Notes: generated from the letters alone by a model not told the origin. 64,000 nucleotides of DNA from Pyrinomonadaceae bacterium (GCA_019694395.1 JAIBCC010000003.1:188001-252000); one strand, 5' to 3'. Numbered from the stretch's first letter, positions 34,980-44,455 are shown. Program-made: numbers and translations.

Positions 34980-36788
34980 ATGGATAAAATTACGTTGGAC
35001 ATTTTAGAAAACGCCCTTCGCAACGCCCGCGAGGAAATGGATACGGTGCTGTTTCGCTCGGCGATGTCGCCCGTGATTCGGGAACAGCACGACGGTTTTC
35101 CGATGATTTGCCATCCTGACGGACGGATGGTGGTCGGACAATTCGGCTCGTATATCAACGGTTTTTTGGCAAATTGGAAACGCGGAGTCAATGAAGGCGA
35201 CATTTTTCTCGTCAGCGATCCATACAGTTGCGGCGGGGCAATTTCGCACATTAACGACTGGATGGTTTTGATGCCGATTTTCTTTGAAGGCGAATTGGTC
35301 GGCTGGGGTTCGCAATTCGGTCACACGGTTGATATGGGCGGTCCGGTTTCGGGCAGTTTGCCAACTGATGCCGATACGATTTTTGGCGAAGGAACGCGGA
35401 TTCCTCCCGTCAAATTGTTTGCGGGCGGGCAACTAAACGAAGATTTGCTCGACACGATTTTGGCAAATTCGCGCGTTCCGACTATGAATTATTTTGATTT
35501 GATGGCGATTGTCGCGGCTTGCCGGACTGCCGATAAACGAGTCAAAGAAATGTGCGAAAGATTCGGTAAAGATGAGTATATCAAAGGTTTAGAGATGTTA
35601 TTGGACAGAACACACGAAGCGATGAAGCAGCTGATCGTGATGTGTTTGCCCGAAACTCCGCTCGAATTTGAAGATTATATTGACGACGATGGGCGCGGAA
35701 ACGGACCTTACAAAATGAAGCTGACCATCTACCGCAAAGGTCACGAAGCCTATTTCGATTGGACGGGAACTGACCCGCAAGCACCGGGACCGATCAACTT
35801 TTATCTCAACGAAGAGATGTTCAAAATGTTCATCGGCGTTTATCTGATTATGGTCTTTGACCCGCAAATCCTGTTCAACGACGGATTTTATCCATTACTG
35901 CACGTTACAATTCCCGAAAAATCTTTGCTCAATCCCGAATTTCCTGCCGCGCTCGGCTGCCGGACGCACGCTCTAACTCGTTTGTTTGACGTGCTTGGCG
36001 GTGCGCTCGGCAAAGGTGCGCCGGAACTTTCAACCGCCGCCGGATACGGAACTTCACCTTATATGCTCTACAACGGACACGATGAAAACGGCGACTTTTT
36101 CCACTTGATGGAAATCACTTACGGCGGAATTCCGGGCAGACCGATGGGCGATGGAATGGATGCACACAGTTGGTGGCCACTTTTTGAAAATATTCCGACC
36201 GAATATCTCGAAAGCTATTATCCGATCACCGTTTTGGAATACGGAAGTTTGATGGACACGGGCGGCGCAGGATTCCATCGCGGCGGAAACGCGGTTCACA
36301 AAGTTTATCGTTACGAAGCCGACGGCGAAATTGCGATTCACGATGACCGTGAGCGTTCAAAACCTTGGGGAATTATGGGCGGTTTGCCGGGTGCAATGTC
36401 CACCAAAGAATTGATTCGGACAGACGGAAGCCGTGAAAATCTGCAATCGAAAATTTCGCGCGTTCCCGTCAAAAAAGGCGATATTTTGGTTTATCGCACA
36501 GCCGGCGGCGGCGGTTGGAAAGACCCGTTTGACCGTCCGAGCGAAAAAGTTGCGAAGGATGTTAAAAACGGTTTAGTTTCCGCCGAAAAAGCCAAATCGG
36601 ATTACGGTGTGGTTTTGAATGCGGATTTGTCGGTTGATGACTCTGCCACCGAAACTTTGCGGGCGAGTTTGCGTGAACAACGCGGTGAATTTCCGTTATT
36701 CTCAATCGGCGATGTTCCCGAAGCAATCGGCGTGGTCGCTGAATGGAACAAAAACGGCAACGGCAAAACCGAAGCAACATCGGCGTAA
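34980..36788 (+). CDS. hyuB: hydantoinase B / oxoprolinase-type subunit HyuB
   Basis: The 602-residue protein is a full-length HyuB: LDILENALRNAREEMD at the start, REQHDGFPMICHPDGRMVVGQFG, and a C-terminal SMDTGGAGFHRGG-type segment (DTGGAGFHRGGNAV) and VYRTAGGGGWKDPFDRP. Together with HyuA it forms ATP-dependent N-methylhydantoinase or oxoprolinase-like enzymes that open lactam, hydantoin or related rings, or acetophenone-type carboxylases. The partner HyuA is not adjacent but lies 22 kb away at 58551, also behind operator-like sites. Confidence 0.93.
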   Translation: MDKITLDILENALRNAREEMDTVLFRSAMSPVIREQHDGFPMICHPDGRMVVGQFGSYINGFLANWKRGVNEGDIFLVSDPYSCGGAISHINDWMVLMPIFFEGELVGWGSQFGHTVDMGGPVSGSLPTDADTIFGEGTRIPPVKLFAGGQLNEDLLDTILANSRVPTMNYFDLMAIVAACRTADKRVKEMCERFGKDEYIKGLEMLLDRTHEAMKQLIVMCLPETPLEFEDYIDDDGRGNGPYKMKLTIYRKGHEAYFDWTGTDPQAPGPINFYLNEEMFKMFIGVYLIMVFDPQILFNDGFYPLLHVTIPEKSLLNPEFPAALGCRTHALTRLFDVLGGALGKGAPELSTAAGYGTSPYMLYNGHDENGDFFHLMEITYGGIPGRPMGDGMDAHSWWPLFENIPTEYLESYYPITVLEYGSLMDTGGAGFHRGGNAVHKVYRYEADGEIAIHDDRERSKPWGIMGGLPGAMSTKELIRTDGSRENLQSKISRVPVKKGDILVYRTAGGGGWKDPFDRPSEKVAKDVKNGLVSAEKAKSDYGVVLNADLSVDDSATETLRASLREQRGEFPLFSIGDVPEAIGVVAEWNKNGNGKTEATSA

Positions 36789-36797
36789 AACATTCAC

Positions 36798-36868
36798 CCA
36801 CGAAGTTTCACGAAGACCACACGAAGTTTTTTGTTTTTTCTTCGTGTAAACTTTGTGTCGCTTCGTGG
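36798..36868. repeat. CCACGAAG word inverted repeat
   Basis: Left arm CCACGAAGTTTCACGAAGAC onward (36798-36826) and right arm CTTCGTGTAAACTTTGTGTC onward (36840-36868), each 29 bases, pair well. The gap between hyuB and the convergent methylase gene is essentially this hairpin, so it may serve as a two-way terminator. The same family occurs at 52955-53054. Confidence 0.8.
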
Positions 36869-36875
36869 ATATTTT

Positions 36876-37655
36876 TTAATAGTTTTTAATGAGCAATTCT
36901 TTGCCTGTTTGATTGGAATTTCCTTTGACATTTCGCATTCCGTAGGAAAATTGGAGAGGCTGAATTTCCGCAAATTTGAAAAGTTCGCGGATGTATTCGC
37001 AATCATCTAAAGTTAAGAGCCACTTATGTTTGCAAGATTTTAGATTTACCGCAAATTTTTCATAGTCGAAATCTTTATGCAAATTTCCGCGGTTTCCGTA
37101 GAGCATTGATTTTTGCGCTGAAAAATACGGCGGATCGAGGTAAAGAAAAACATTTTCGCCTTTGGCAGAAATTAAATCGGCGTAATCAAAATTGGTAATT
37201 TTAACCTTTTCAAGCAATTTTGGCAGAGGTTTGAGCCGTTCTATACTGCTCGTTGTAAATCTTCCGCGAAAAGCCGCGTTGCTGTAACCGCCGCTCAAAG
37301 TTGTGCCGGAAAAGGTGATTCGATTGAAAACAAAAAACTTTGCACCTAAATCTAAGTCGTTTGTTTTTAAGTGCTTATAAAGCTCTTTTCCGTCTGCAAA
37401 TTTTGCTTTGAGGTTTTGGACATTTTCAATAATCCCGTCAACATCAATTTGCACCTGCTCCCAAAATTTGAAAAGGTCAAAATACGCATCATTTACCCAA
37501 AATTTTTTGTCGAAAAATCGCCGTTTTGCCTCAATAAAAACCGAGCCGCCACCCAAAAAGGGTTCGCGGTATTCAGCAAAATCGGGAAAGTTTTCGACCA
37601 AATATTTGGCAATTCGGCTCTTTCCGCCAGGATAACGTAAAGGGCTTTTTATCAT
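36876..37655 (-). CDS. orphan D12-class DNA adenine methylase
   Basis: The 259-residue protein is a Dam/M.DpnII-type N6-adenine methyltransferase: SPLRYPGGKSRIAKYLV (motif I region) at the N-terminus, EPFLGGGSVF, and the catalytic LDPPYFS (DPPY) in the middle. The target site cannot be told. No restriction endonuclease lies nearby, so it is an orphan. It interrupts the plus-strand catabolic run, probably as an inserted or unrelated gene. Confidence 0.93.
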   Translation of the reverse strand: MIKSPLRYPGGKSRIAKYLVENFPDFAEYREPFLGGGSVFIEAKRRFFDKKFWVNDAYFDLFKFWEQVQIDVDGIIENVQNLKAKFADGKELYKHLKTNDLDLGAKFFVFNRITFSGTTLSGGYSNAAFRGRFTTSSIERLKPLPKLLEKVKITNFDYADLISAKGENVFLYLDPPYFSAQKSMLYGNRGNLHKDFDYEKFAVNLKSCKHKWLLTLDDCEYIRELFKFAEIQPLQFSYGMRNVKGNSNQTGKELLIKNY

Positions 37656-37692
37656 TGAAAGATTCTAATAAGTTTTTCATAATTACCAAAAT

Positions 37693-38319
37693 ATGAGCGA
37701 TAAAGAAATGTATGCCAGCCGTGGATTCGGCAACAAAGTTGGTTTTGGACAAAAGCCCGCATTGTTGATAATTGATTTTATTAAAGGATTTACAGACACA
37801 GATTGCCCGTTAGGCTCAAATTTGGACGCAGAAGTTTTGGCGACCAAACAGCTTTTGGAATTATTCCGCGAAAAGAAATTGCCGGTTCATTTTACGACTA
37901 CGGCTTATGATGAGGCGATGGTTTCGGCGGGCGTTTTTGTCAAAAAAGTTCCGAGTCTGGCACATCTGAAATTCGGTTCAAATTGGATTGAAATTGACGA
38001 CCGTTTAACTCCAATTTCGGGAGAAGTTGTCTGGACAAAACAATATGCTTCGGCGTTTTTCGGAACAGCGTTGGCTTCGGCTTTGTCCGCACAAAAGGTT
38101 GATACGTTGATAGTTACGGGCTGCACGACTTCGGGTTGCGTGCGGGCTTCGGCAGTTGATTCGTGTCAGCACGGTTTATTGACAAATGTTGTCCGTGAGT
38201 GCGTCGGTGACCGTTCCGCGTCTGCACATGAGGCAAATTTGAACGATTTGAATACCAAATATGCGGATGTGGTCAGTTTGGCGGAAACAATCAATTATTT
38301 GAAAAAATTCCCTCAATGA
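37693..38319 (+). CDS. isochorismatase-family amidohydrolase (N-carbamoylsarcosine/maleamate amidase-like)
   Basis: The 208-residue protein has the cysteine-hydrolase triad: Asp28 in LLIIDFIKGFTD, Lys116 in WTKQYASAF and Cys149 in TGCTTSGCVRASAVDSCQHG. The TTSGCVRA nucleophile motif is typical of N-carbamoylsarcosine and maleamate amidases. It should release ammonia from an amide or carbamoyl compound. Its 3' end overlaps the convergent VOC gene by 29 bases. With HyuAB and a cyclic hydrolase in the island it suggests cyclic amide or imide turnover. Confidence 0.9.
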   Translation: MSDKEMYASRGFGNKVGFGQKPALLIIDFIKGFTDTDCPLGSNLDAEVLATKQLLELFREKKLPVHFTTTAYDEAMVSAGVFVKKVPSLAHLKFGSNWIEIDDRLTPISGEVVWTKQYASAFFGTALASALSAQKVDTLIVTGCTTSGCVRASAVDSCQHGLLTNVVRECVGDRSASAHEANLNDLNTKYADVVSLAETINYLKKFPQ

Positions 38320-39253
38320 TTTCGAGATATTCGCCGCCTGGTGAACGAACGACCATTGCTCGTTTGTTTTCGTGAAACGGACGATTAAACTCAATTGGTT
38401 CAACAATTATTTCTGCACCATTTTCTAAACAAGACTCTTTTACTTGCTCAATATCTTTGGTCAAAAAAGTTAAAAAGCTGTATCCCCTGTGAAAAAAATC
38501 CGCTTTTTCCGAAGTGTTTTCGGGCGTTTGATTCGTTATCTTCAATTCAAGCAATTCAACTTTTCCCATCCAGTTATTACCGCTGTTTAGTGCGGCAAAA
38601 CCCATTGACATTTCGTCCGAAATCCCCAAAAGTTCATTGAAAGGCGAGCCGGTGTGTTGAAAAGTCATGGCTAAATTCATCCCAAAAGCGTCCTGATAAA
38701 ATCGCAAAGAATTCTTCATCGAAGGCGAAATTAAGCCGAAAGTGGCGACAGGTTCGCTAAAAACAGGCAAATCTTCATTAGCTTCGCCAAGCTGTAAAAT
38801 CGTCAAGCGTTCGCCGCTTGGCAGCTCGAACATTACTTCGTGCAATGGTTTGCCGACATTGTAAGTCATTGGTTTTGATACGGTTTTTGCTCCAAGTTCC
38901 GTCAAAATCGTGATCGCCTTTTCCAAATTGTTTGTTCGAAAATTCAGGGTAAAAATTCCGTAATCAAACGGACGGTTTCCATTCCGAATGCTTTTTTCGG
39001 CTTGGTTATTTTCGACTAAATCAACACAGCCGAAATCCTTTTCGTCAGTTCTGACAAACCGTGCAACGCGAAAATTTCCTTTTTCCACGCCCCAAATTCT
39101 CCCGATTTCTTCAACATTAGTTTCTTTTTCGGCGATGCACTTTAACCCGATTCCTTTTTCAAAAAAAAGACGGGTTTCATTTAGGTTTTGGACGGTCATC
39201 ACAACCGTTTTGACCGGACTGATTAAACTTTCGGATTGATTATTATTTGACAT
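38291..39253 (-). CDS. VOC-superfamily protein, two-domain
   Basis: The 320-residue protein has two glyoxalase/dioxygenase-type modules: VKTVVMTVQNLNETRLFFEK near residue 14 and SEPVATFGLISPSMKNSLRFYQ near 163, each beginning the usual beta-alpha-beta-beta-beta unit. Metal ligands are not certain. It is cytoplasmic, unlike the VOC protein at 21324. Its start is separated from the CoA-transferase gene by a divergent promoter with an operator-like site. Confidence 0.8.
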   Translation of the reverse strand: MSNNNQSESLISPVKTVVMTVQNLNETRLFFEKGIGLKCIAEKETNVEEIGRIWGVEKGNFRVARFVRTDEKDFGCVDLVENNQAEKSIRNGNRPFDYGIFTLNFRTNNLEKAITILTELGAKTVSKPMTYNVGKPLHEVMFELPSGERLTILQLGEANEDLPVFSEPVATFGLISPSMKNSLRFYQDAFGMNLAMTFQHTGSPFNELLGISDEMSMGFAALNSGNNWMGKVELLELKITNQTPENTSEKADFFHRGYSFLTFLTKDIEQVKESCLENGAEIIVEPIEFNRPFHENKRAMVVRSPGGEYLEIIEGIFSNN

Positions 39254-39291
39254 TGGATTATCCTCAAAAATTTGTTATAATCTTAATACAA
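39253..39291 (+). promoter_or_regulatory. CoA-transferase promoter with operator-like palindrome 4
   Basis: TTGGAT (39253-39258) and a perfect TATAAT (39276-39281) are spaced by 17. TTGTTATAATCTTAATACAA (39272-39291) includes the -10 box and matches the island consensus. The same region is upstream of the divergent VOC gene. Confidence 0.7.
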
Positions 39292-39350
39292 ATTTTGCAA
39301 AATTGGAAAAGCCTTTTCGATTTAATAAAACTAATTTATTCTATCATTCT

Positions 39351-40547
39351 ATGATGAACAGACCACTTAATGGCTTAAAGGTATTGGAAATGGGGCAGCT
39401 TCTGGCGGGACCGTTTTGCGGTTCGATGCTGGCAGGATTTGGTGCAGACGTGATCAAAATCGAGAAAACCAAGACAGGCGATCCGCTGCGTGTCTGGCGA
39501 AAACTGCACAAAGGCAGCTCGCTCTGGTGGCTTTCGATGGGGAGAAATAAAAAATCCGTGACGCTCGATATGACCAATCCGAAAGGTCAGGAAATTGCCA
39601 AAAGACTGGCTGCCAAAGTTGATATTCTGCTGGAAAATTTTAAACCCGGCACAATGGAAAAATGGGGAATGGGCTACGATGATTTGAAAGCCGTAAATCA
39701 AGGAATCATTATGGTTCGCGTTTCAGGCTATGGACAAACAGGACCTTATTCATCACGTCCGGGTTATGCCAATGTTGCCGAAGGATTTGGCGGAATCCGC
39801 TATATTTCGGGTTACGCTGACCGTCCGCCGGTTCGCACAGGACTTTCGATCGGCGATACTTTGTCAGGACTGCACGCGGCTTTCGGAGCATTGGCGGCGG
39901 TTTATCATAGGGATGTCAACGGCGGCGAAGGGCAAGTTGTGGACGTAGCAATTTACGAATCCATTTTCAATATGATGGAATCAACTTTGGCTGAATACGA
40001 CAAGCTCGGCGTGATTCGGGAACGGATGGGTGCAAATCTTGACGGAATCGTTCCGACTTCTACTCATCCAACCAAAGACGGAAAATTTATCATCATCGGC
40101 GGCAACGGTGATTCGATTTACCGACGTTTGATGACCAAAATCGGACGACCTGACCTTGCCGAACATCCCGAAATGCAAAACAATATCGGCAGAGTTAAGC
40201 ACGAAGATGAGATTTATCAGGCAATTACGGATTGGACTTCGACGCAGACATACGACGAAGCGTATCAGGCAATGCTCGAAGCCCAAGTTCCCACAGGTCC
40301 CGTTTATTCGATTGCCGATATTGCCAAAGATGAGCAATACATCGCCCGCGAACTGTTTGAAGAAGTCGAAATTGAACCCGGCGACACGGTAAAAATTCCC
40401 GCTGTTTTGCCGAAACTAGCTGCAACTCCGGGCGGAACGGATTGGATCGGTCCCAAATTAGGCGAACATAACGAGGAAATCTATCGAGGATTTTTGGAAA
40501 TGACGCAGGCTGAATACGAAGATTTGATTGCGAATGAGATAATTTAG
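39351..40547 (+). CDS. CaiB/BaiF-family CoA-transferase
   Basis: The 398-residue protein is a family III CoA-transferase: LNGLKVLEMGQLLAGPFCG at the start, GADVIKIEKTKTGDPLR, and the catalytic-Asp segment LSIGDTLSGLHAAFGALAA. ATG at 39351 is preferred to an upstream TTG; two ATGs are adjacent and no strong ribosome-binding site is visible. It would activate an acid by transferring CoA from another acyl-CoA. It begins a plus-strand group with HMG-CoA lyase-like and reductase genes. Confidence 0.92.
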   Translation: MMNRPLNGLKVLEMGQLLAGPFCGSMLAGFGADVIKIEKTKTGDPLRVWRKLHKGSSLWWLSMGRNKKSVTLDMTNPKGQEIAKRLAAKVDILLENFKPGTMEKWGMGYDDLKAVNQGIIMVRVSGYGQTGPYSSRPGYANVAEGFGGIRYISGYADRPPVRTGLSIGDTLSGLHAAFGALAAVYHRDVNGGEGQVVDVAIYESIFNMMESTLAEYDKLGVIRERMGANLDGIVPTSTHPTKDGKFIIIGGNGDSIYRRLMTKIGRPDLAEHPEMQNNIGRVKHEDEIYQAITDWTSTQTYDEAYQAMLEAQVPTGPVYSIADIAKDEQYIARELFEEVEIEPGDTVKIPAVLPKLAATPGGTDWIGPKLGEHNEEIYRGFLEMTQAEYEDLIANEII

Positions 40548-40553
40548 GATTTG

Positions 40554-40632
40554 CACCACAGAGACACAGAGTTCACTGAGATTCTTCATTATTTTTTATT
40601 TTTTACTCTATGTTCTCTGTGTCTCTGTGGTG
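40554..40632. repeat. CACCACAGAGACACAGAG word inverted repeat
   Basis: CACCACAGAGACACAGAG (40554-40571) pairs perfectly with CTCTGTGTCTCTGTGGTG (40615-40632); with further words each arm is 27 bases. It fills the gap between the CoA-transferase and HMG-CoA lyase-like genes. The same word family is at 54437-54512. Confidence 0.85.
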
Positions 40633-40642
40633 AATTTTTCTT

Positions 40643-41527
40643 ATGAATTTACCCAGACAAGTTGAAATAGTTGAAGTTAGCCCACGGGACGGTTTGCAGA
40701 TGCTCCCAAATTTCGTGCCGACGGCGGATAAAATCAAGCTCATCGAATTGGCAAAATCGGCGGGTTTCAAACGCATCGAAGCAGTTTCTTTTGTTTCGCC
40801 CAAGCACGTTCCGCAAATGGCTGATGCGGGCGAAATTTTACAAGCGATTGGCGATGATCCGAAGATTGACGAAGTTGCACTTGCTCTCAACCAAAAAGGC
40901 TATCAAAGAGCTATTGAAGCGAAAGTTGATTGGATTTGTTATGTGATGGCGGCGACTGAAACAATGTCTTTGAAAAACGCCAACACAACTATTGCCGACG
41001 GATTAGCAATGACCAAAAACTGCATTGCGGACGCACACGCAAGCGGCATCAAGGTTCGTGCATCTATCGCCGTAACCTGGATTTGTCCGTATGAAGGCGA
41101 AGTGCCGAAAGAAAGAATTTTGGAGATTACCAAAGAGTTAGTCGAAGCAGGAGCAGACGAAATCGCTTTCAATGATACGGTTGGAAAAGCTACGCCGAAC
41201 GATGTTTTTGAATTGTGCAATCAAGCCAAACAATTTTTTCCACAGCAACAGTTTGCAGGACATTTTCACGATACAAACTTCACGGCTTTAGCGAATATTT
41301 ACGCGGCTTTGACAGCGGGATGGAACATTTTTGACAGCTCGGCGGGCGGACTTGGCGGTTGTCCTTTTTCGCCCGGTGCAAGCGGAAATATTGCGACTGA
41401 AAAAGTGGTTTGGATGCTGCAAAAAATGGGAATTGAAACGGGCATTGATTTGGAAAAATTGAAAGCCTGTGCTGAATTTGCCAAACAAATTGAAGCAAAA
41501 GCGAAAAGTGCGGCGGTCAATAGTTAA
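40643..41527 (+). CDS. hydroxymethylglutaryl-CoA lyase-like enzyme
   Basis: The 294-residue protein has the DRE-TIM/HMG-CoA lyase features: VEVSPRDGLQMLP at the N-terminus, the metal-binding GHFHDTNFTALANIYAAL and the Cys-containing GGCPFSPGASGN loop. It should cleave HMG-CoA or a similar 3-hydroxy-acyl-CoA to acetyl-CoA and a keto acid. Its place between CoA-transferase and a reductase suggests a late ring-fragment step. Hydroxymethylglutaryl-CoA itself need not be the substrate. Confidence 0.9.
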   Translation: MNLPRQVEIVEVSPRDGLQMLPNFVPTADKIKLIELAKSAGFKRIEAVSFVSPKHVPQMADAGEILQAIGDDPKIDEVALALNQKGYQRAIEAKVDWICYVMAATETMSLKNANTTIADGLAMTKNCIADAHASGIKVRASIAVTWICPYEGEVPKERILEITKELVEAGADEIAFNDTVGKATPNDVFELCNQAKQFFPQQQFAGHFHDTNFTALANIYAALTAGWNIFDSSAGGLGGCPFSPGASGNIATEKVVWMLQKMGIETGIDLEKLKACAEFAKQIEAKAKSAAVNS

Positions 41528-42608
41528 AAAGATAAAAAAAACTTTGAATTGGGAATCATTTACCAAAAATTATCAAGCGAAAGACGGCGTTAATTGCCGA
41601 TGGCGAATCGCTCAGCGTCCGGTTGGAAATGTTCAGCCCGAAGATTTTGCCTGGACGGAAGAACCGATTCCGACTCCCAAAGATGGCGAAGTTTTGCTCG
41701 AAACAATGTATCTCGGACTCGCTCCCGTGATGCGGATGTATATGATGGGGACTGACCGCACAGGCGACAAACATCAGCAAATCGGCGATGTTATTCGAGG
41801 TCGCGGCGTGGCGAAAATCATCGAATCAAAACATCCCGATTGGAAAGTCGGCGACATCGTGCAAGGCTCAATCGGTTGGCAAACTTACTGCGTCAGTTCG
41901 ATGACATCGCAGGAAAAATTTTTCAAAGTGACGACGCACGATTTGCCGTATTCTTTGGCTTCGGGCGTTTTGGGAATGAACGGACTTTCGGCTTATGCGG
42001 GCTTTTTTATTTGCGGCGAACCGCGAAAAGACGATGTGACGGTAATTTCGGGAGCAGCGGGCGGAGTCGGTTCTTTGATCGTGCAAATGGCTCGAATTAC
42101 TGAATCAAAAAGAGTTATAGGCATTGCGGGCGGTGCGGAAAAATGCGAATTTCTCAAAGTTTTGGGTTGTGACGAGACGATTGATTATAAATCCGAATCC
42201 GTGCCGGAAAGACTCAAAGAATTATGTCCGAATGGAATTGATTTTTATTTTGACAATGTGGGCGGCGAGATTTTAACGGCTTGTTTGGAAAATCTAGCAA
42301 TGAATGCCCGCATCGTTTTATGCGGTTCGATTTCCGAATACACCCGCGAAACTCCTTTCGGTTTAACGAATTACACTCGTTTGCGGGCAGTCGAAGGAAA
42401 AATGGGCGGCTTTTTTGTTTACAATCACGTTCATCGTTGGGAAGAATTTACTAACAAAATGGCAGATTGGATTCGGGCGGGAAAAATTACTCCGGTGCAG
42501 GATATTGTTCAAGGTTTTGAATCAATGCCCGCCGCACTTTCAAGGCTTTTTGAGGGGAAAAATGTTGGCGTTCAATGCTGTCAGGTTCGTCCTGAACCTG
42601 TTCGTTGA
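41469..42608 (+). CDS. NADP-dependent MDR oxidoreductase (CurA/YncB-like)
   Basis: The protein resembles the LTB4-dehydrogenase/CurA group of zinc-free medium-chain reductases: ISGAAGGVGSLIVQMA cofactor site, GIDFYFDNVGGEIL, and IVLCGSISEYTRETPFG. These reduce C=C bonds next to carbonyls. The start is uncertain: GTG at 41469 overlaps the lyase gene by 59 bases and gives a lysine-rich leader; a TTG at 41544 follows the lyase stop by 16 bases and fits the normal family N-terminus better. It probably reduces an enone or enoyl intermediate. Confidence 0.85.
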   Translation: MLNLPNKLKQKRKVRRSIVKKIKKTLNWESFTKNYQAKDGVNCRWRIAQRPVGNVQPEDFAWTEEPIPTPKDGEVLLETMYLGLAPVMRMYMMGTDRTGDKHQQIGDVIRGRGVAKIIESKHPDWKVGDIVQGSIGWQTYCVSSMTSQEKFFKVTTHDLPYSLASGVLGMNGLSAYAGFFICGEPRKDDVTVISGAAGGVGSLIVQMARITESKRVIGIAGGAEKCEFLKVLGCDETIDYKSESVPERLKELCPNGIDFYFDNVGGEILTACLENLAMNARIVLCGSISEYTRETPFGLTNYTRLRAVEGKMGGFFVYNHVHRWEEFTNKMADWIRAGKITPVQDIVQGFESMPAALSRLFEGKNVGVQCCQVRPEPVR

Positions 42609-42626
42609 ATCAAATTAGCAAAAATT

Positions 42627-44120
42627 ATGGATGCGGGAAACACTAAAAACAGTTTATTTTTTTATGGTTGGATTATTGTTGCCATTTGCGTTTTGGCATT
42701 GATAGTCAGTAACGGTTTATCAATCGGCGGAATCCCTGTTTTTTACAAATTCGTGCAGGGCGATCTGGTCAATTCGGGTTCAGTTCCGCAGGACAAAATC
42801 CAATCGGTTTATGGACTTGCTCCAGCCTTGACTTTCCTTTTGGCAGGATTTTTATCACCTGTGGCAGGATTTTTGTTGCAGAAATTTAACGCTCGGACAA
42901 TGATGCTGATCGGATGTGTGATTTTGGGAGCAGGTTTAATAATTTATTCTCAATCAACCACACCGATTTTGGTTTATTTAGCCCACGCACTTTTAGGAAC
43001 TTCGTTAGGATTTGTCGGGGTTTTGGTCAGCACTGTTTTAGTTTCAAATTGGTTTGTTAAAAAAAGAGGACAAGCTCTGGGAATTGTTTTGACGGGAACG
43101 AGTTTTGGCGGTGTTTTGATTCCGCAAATTGCCACGCCTTTGATTCAAGCCTATGGTTGGCGGACGGCTATGATTCTGATTAGTTTGATAATTTGGCTGA
43201 TTTTACTTCCGGCAGTCGTGTTTTTGGTTAAAAATCGCCCTTCAGAAATTGGGCTTTTGCCTGATGGGGAAGAACCGATTGAAACTACGGAAAATGAAGC
43301 AAAGGTAGCAGCAAATAGCGGAATGAGTTTAGCCGAAGCGATTGCAACTCCGATGTTTTGGGTCTTTTCCTTTTGTGCGGCTTTTATTTTTTACGCAATT
43401 TTTGTGGTCAGCCAACAGCTAAATTTATATTTGCAAACCCCGAAAATCGGTTTCACGCCGCAACAAGCCAGCAATGTTCAGTCATTGCTTTTTGCTCTCA
43501 GCGTAGTCGGAAAATTCCTGTTTGGTTGGTTGTCAGACCGTTTTGCGGGTAATCGGGTGATGCTGATTTCCGCCAGCACAATGTTTCTGGCAACTCTGTT
43601 TTTCCTTTATTTCAACTCCACCACAGTTTATATTTTCGCCATTTTATTCGGAATGAACTACGGCGGAACTTTTGTTTTGCTTCAACTTTTGGTGGCGGAT
43701 TATTTTGGCACCAAGGAATACGGAAAGATTTTGGGAGCGGTTACGGTAGTTGAAACTGTGGGTGGTGCGTTAGGAACTTTTTTGACGGGCAAAATTGCCG
43801 ATGCCAATGGCGGAGATTACACGCAAGCCTTTTACGGAGTAACGATTGTGGTTGGAATCGCCTTTGTTTTGGTGATTCTGCTCAATTTGTTTTTGAATCA
43901 AATTCGCCGTCCATTTTGGCTGCTGCCGATAATTTTTACACCGATAATCGGGGCTTTGGTGGGCGTAATCGGCGGTCCTGTTTTTAACGAAGTTGCCCGC
44001 GTAGTTTTTGGCGGAAATATTTTTAACTTAGTTCTTCCGACCATAATTATCGGATTATTAATTGGTTTGGTAGTCGGAATTTGGTCAGGATTATCAGTCA
44101 AGAAAACTTTGACGGCTTGA
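42627..44120 (+). CDS. MFS transporter (OFA-like)
   Basis: The 497-residue protein has about twelve membrane helices of the MFS type plus a hydrophobic C-terminal part with two extra helices (PIIFTPIIGALVGVIGG, IIIGLLIGLVVGIWSG). LVLFVGGLLSP-like FLLAGFLSPVAGF and WFVKKRGQALGIVLTGTSFGG fit the OFA/monocarboxylate branch. It should move a small organic acid or the substrate across the inner membrane, completing the TonB receptor pathway. It lies 18 bases after the reductase gene and 11 before the YCII gene. Confidence 0.88.
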   Translation: MDAGNTKNSLFFYGWIIVAICVLALIVSNGLSIGGIPVFYKFVQGDLVNSGSVPQDKIQSVYGLAPALTFLLAGFLSPVAGFLLQKFNARTMMLIGCVILGAGLIIYSQSTTPILVYLAHALLGTSLGFVGVLVSTVLVSNWFVKKRGQALGIVLTGTSFGGVLIPQIATPLIQAYGWRTAMILISLIIWLILLPAVVFLVKNRPSEIGLLPDGEEPIETTENEAKVAANSGMSLAEAIATPMFWVFSFCAAFIFYAIFVVSQQLNLYLQTPKIGFTPQQASNVQSLLFALSVVGKFLFGWLSDRFAGNRVMLISASTMFLATLFFLYFNSTTVYIFAILFGMNYGGTFVLLQLLVADYFGTKEYGKILGAVTVVETVGGALGTFLTGKIADANGGDYTQAFYGVTIVVGIAFVLVILLNLFLNQIRRPFWLLPIIFTPIIGALVGVIGGPVFNEVARVVFGGNIFNLVLPTIIIGLLIGLVVGIWSGLSVKKTLTA

Positions 44121-44131
44121 TGGAGGATTCT

Positions 44132-44440
44132 ATGAAATTTTACTTTTTTACGATTCATAAAACGGCAAAACGTGAAACGATGACAACCGAAGAGGTGTTG
44201 CCGATTCTGCATTCGCACACGGCTTATTTCAAAGAATTGGGTAAAAATGGTCAATGTTTGATGGCTGGACCTTTTGCCCATCACGCTGATTCTACTGCTC
44301 AAGAAATCGGAGCAGGTTGCTACATTTTAACTGCTGAAAACGAAACAGAAGCCAGAAAATTAGCCGATGCCGACCCGTTTTGTGTAAACGGAATTTACGA
44401 CTACAAAATTTGGGAATGGCAAAAAGTCGTGCCTGAATAG
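44132..44440 (+). CDS. YCII-related protein
   Basis: The 102-residue protein has the YCII-family ferredoxin-like fold: MKFYFFTIHKTAKRE at the start, HTAYFKELGKNGQCLMAGPF and EARKLADADPFCVNGIYDY. A GGAGG lies five bases before the ATG at 44132, deciding the start. Known relatives act as dehalogenase-like or simple isomerase partners; here the histidine in HSHTAYF is kept. It follows the MFS gene closely. Confidence 0.85.
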   Translation: MKFYFFTIHKTAKRETMTTEEVLPILHSHTAYFKELGKNGQCLMAGPFAHHADSTAQEIGAGCYILTAENETEARKLADADPFCVNGIYDYKIWEWQKVVPE

Positions 44441-44455
44441 TGAGGAGAAGGATAA

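Noticed and set aside
37693..38319. A complete creatinine pathway (HyuAB, N-carbamoylsarcosine amidase, sarcosine oxidase)
   Set aside because: No creatininase or creatinine deaminase and no typical sarcosine oxidase are seen; the amine oxidase is a Tat-exported flavin enzyme of another type.
39303..39350. N-terminal extension of the CoA-transferase from a TTG
   Set aside because: The family N-terminus begins at LNGLKVLEMG just after the ATGs at 39351/39354, and the extension would lie in the promoter-proximal leader.
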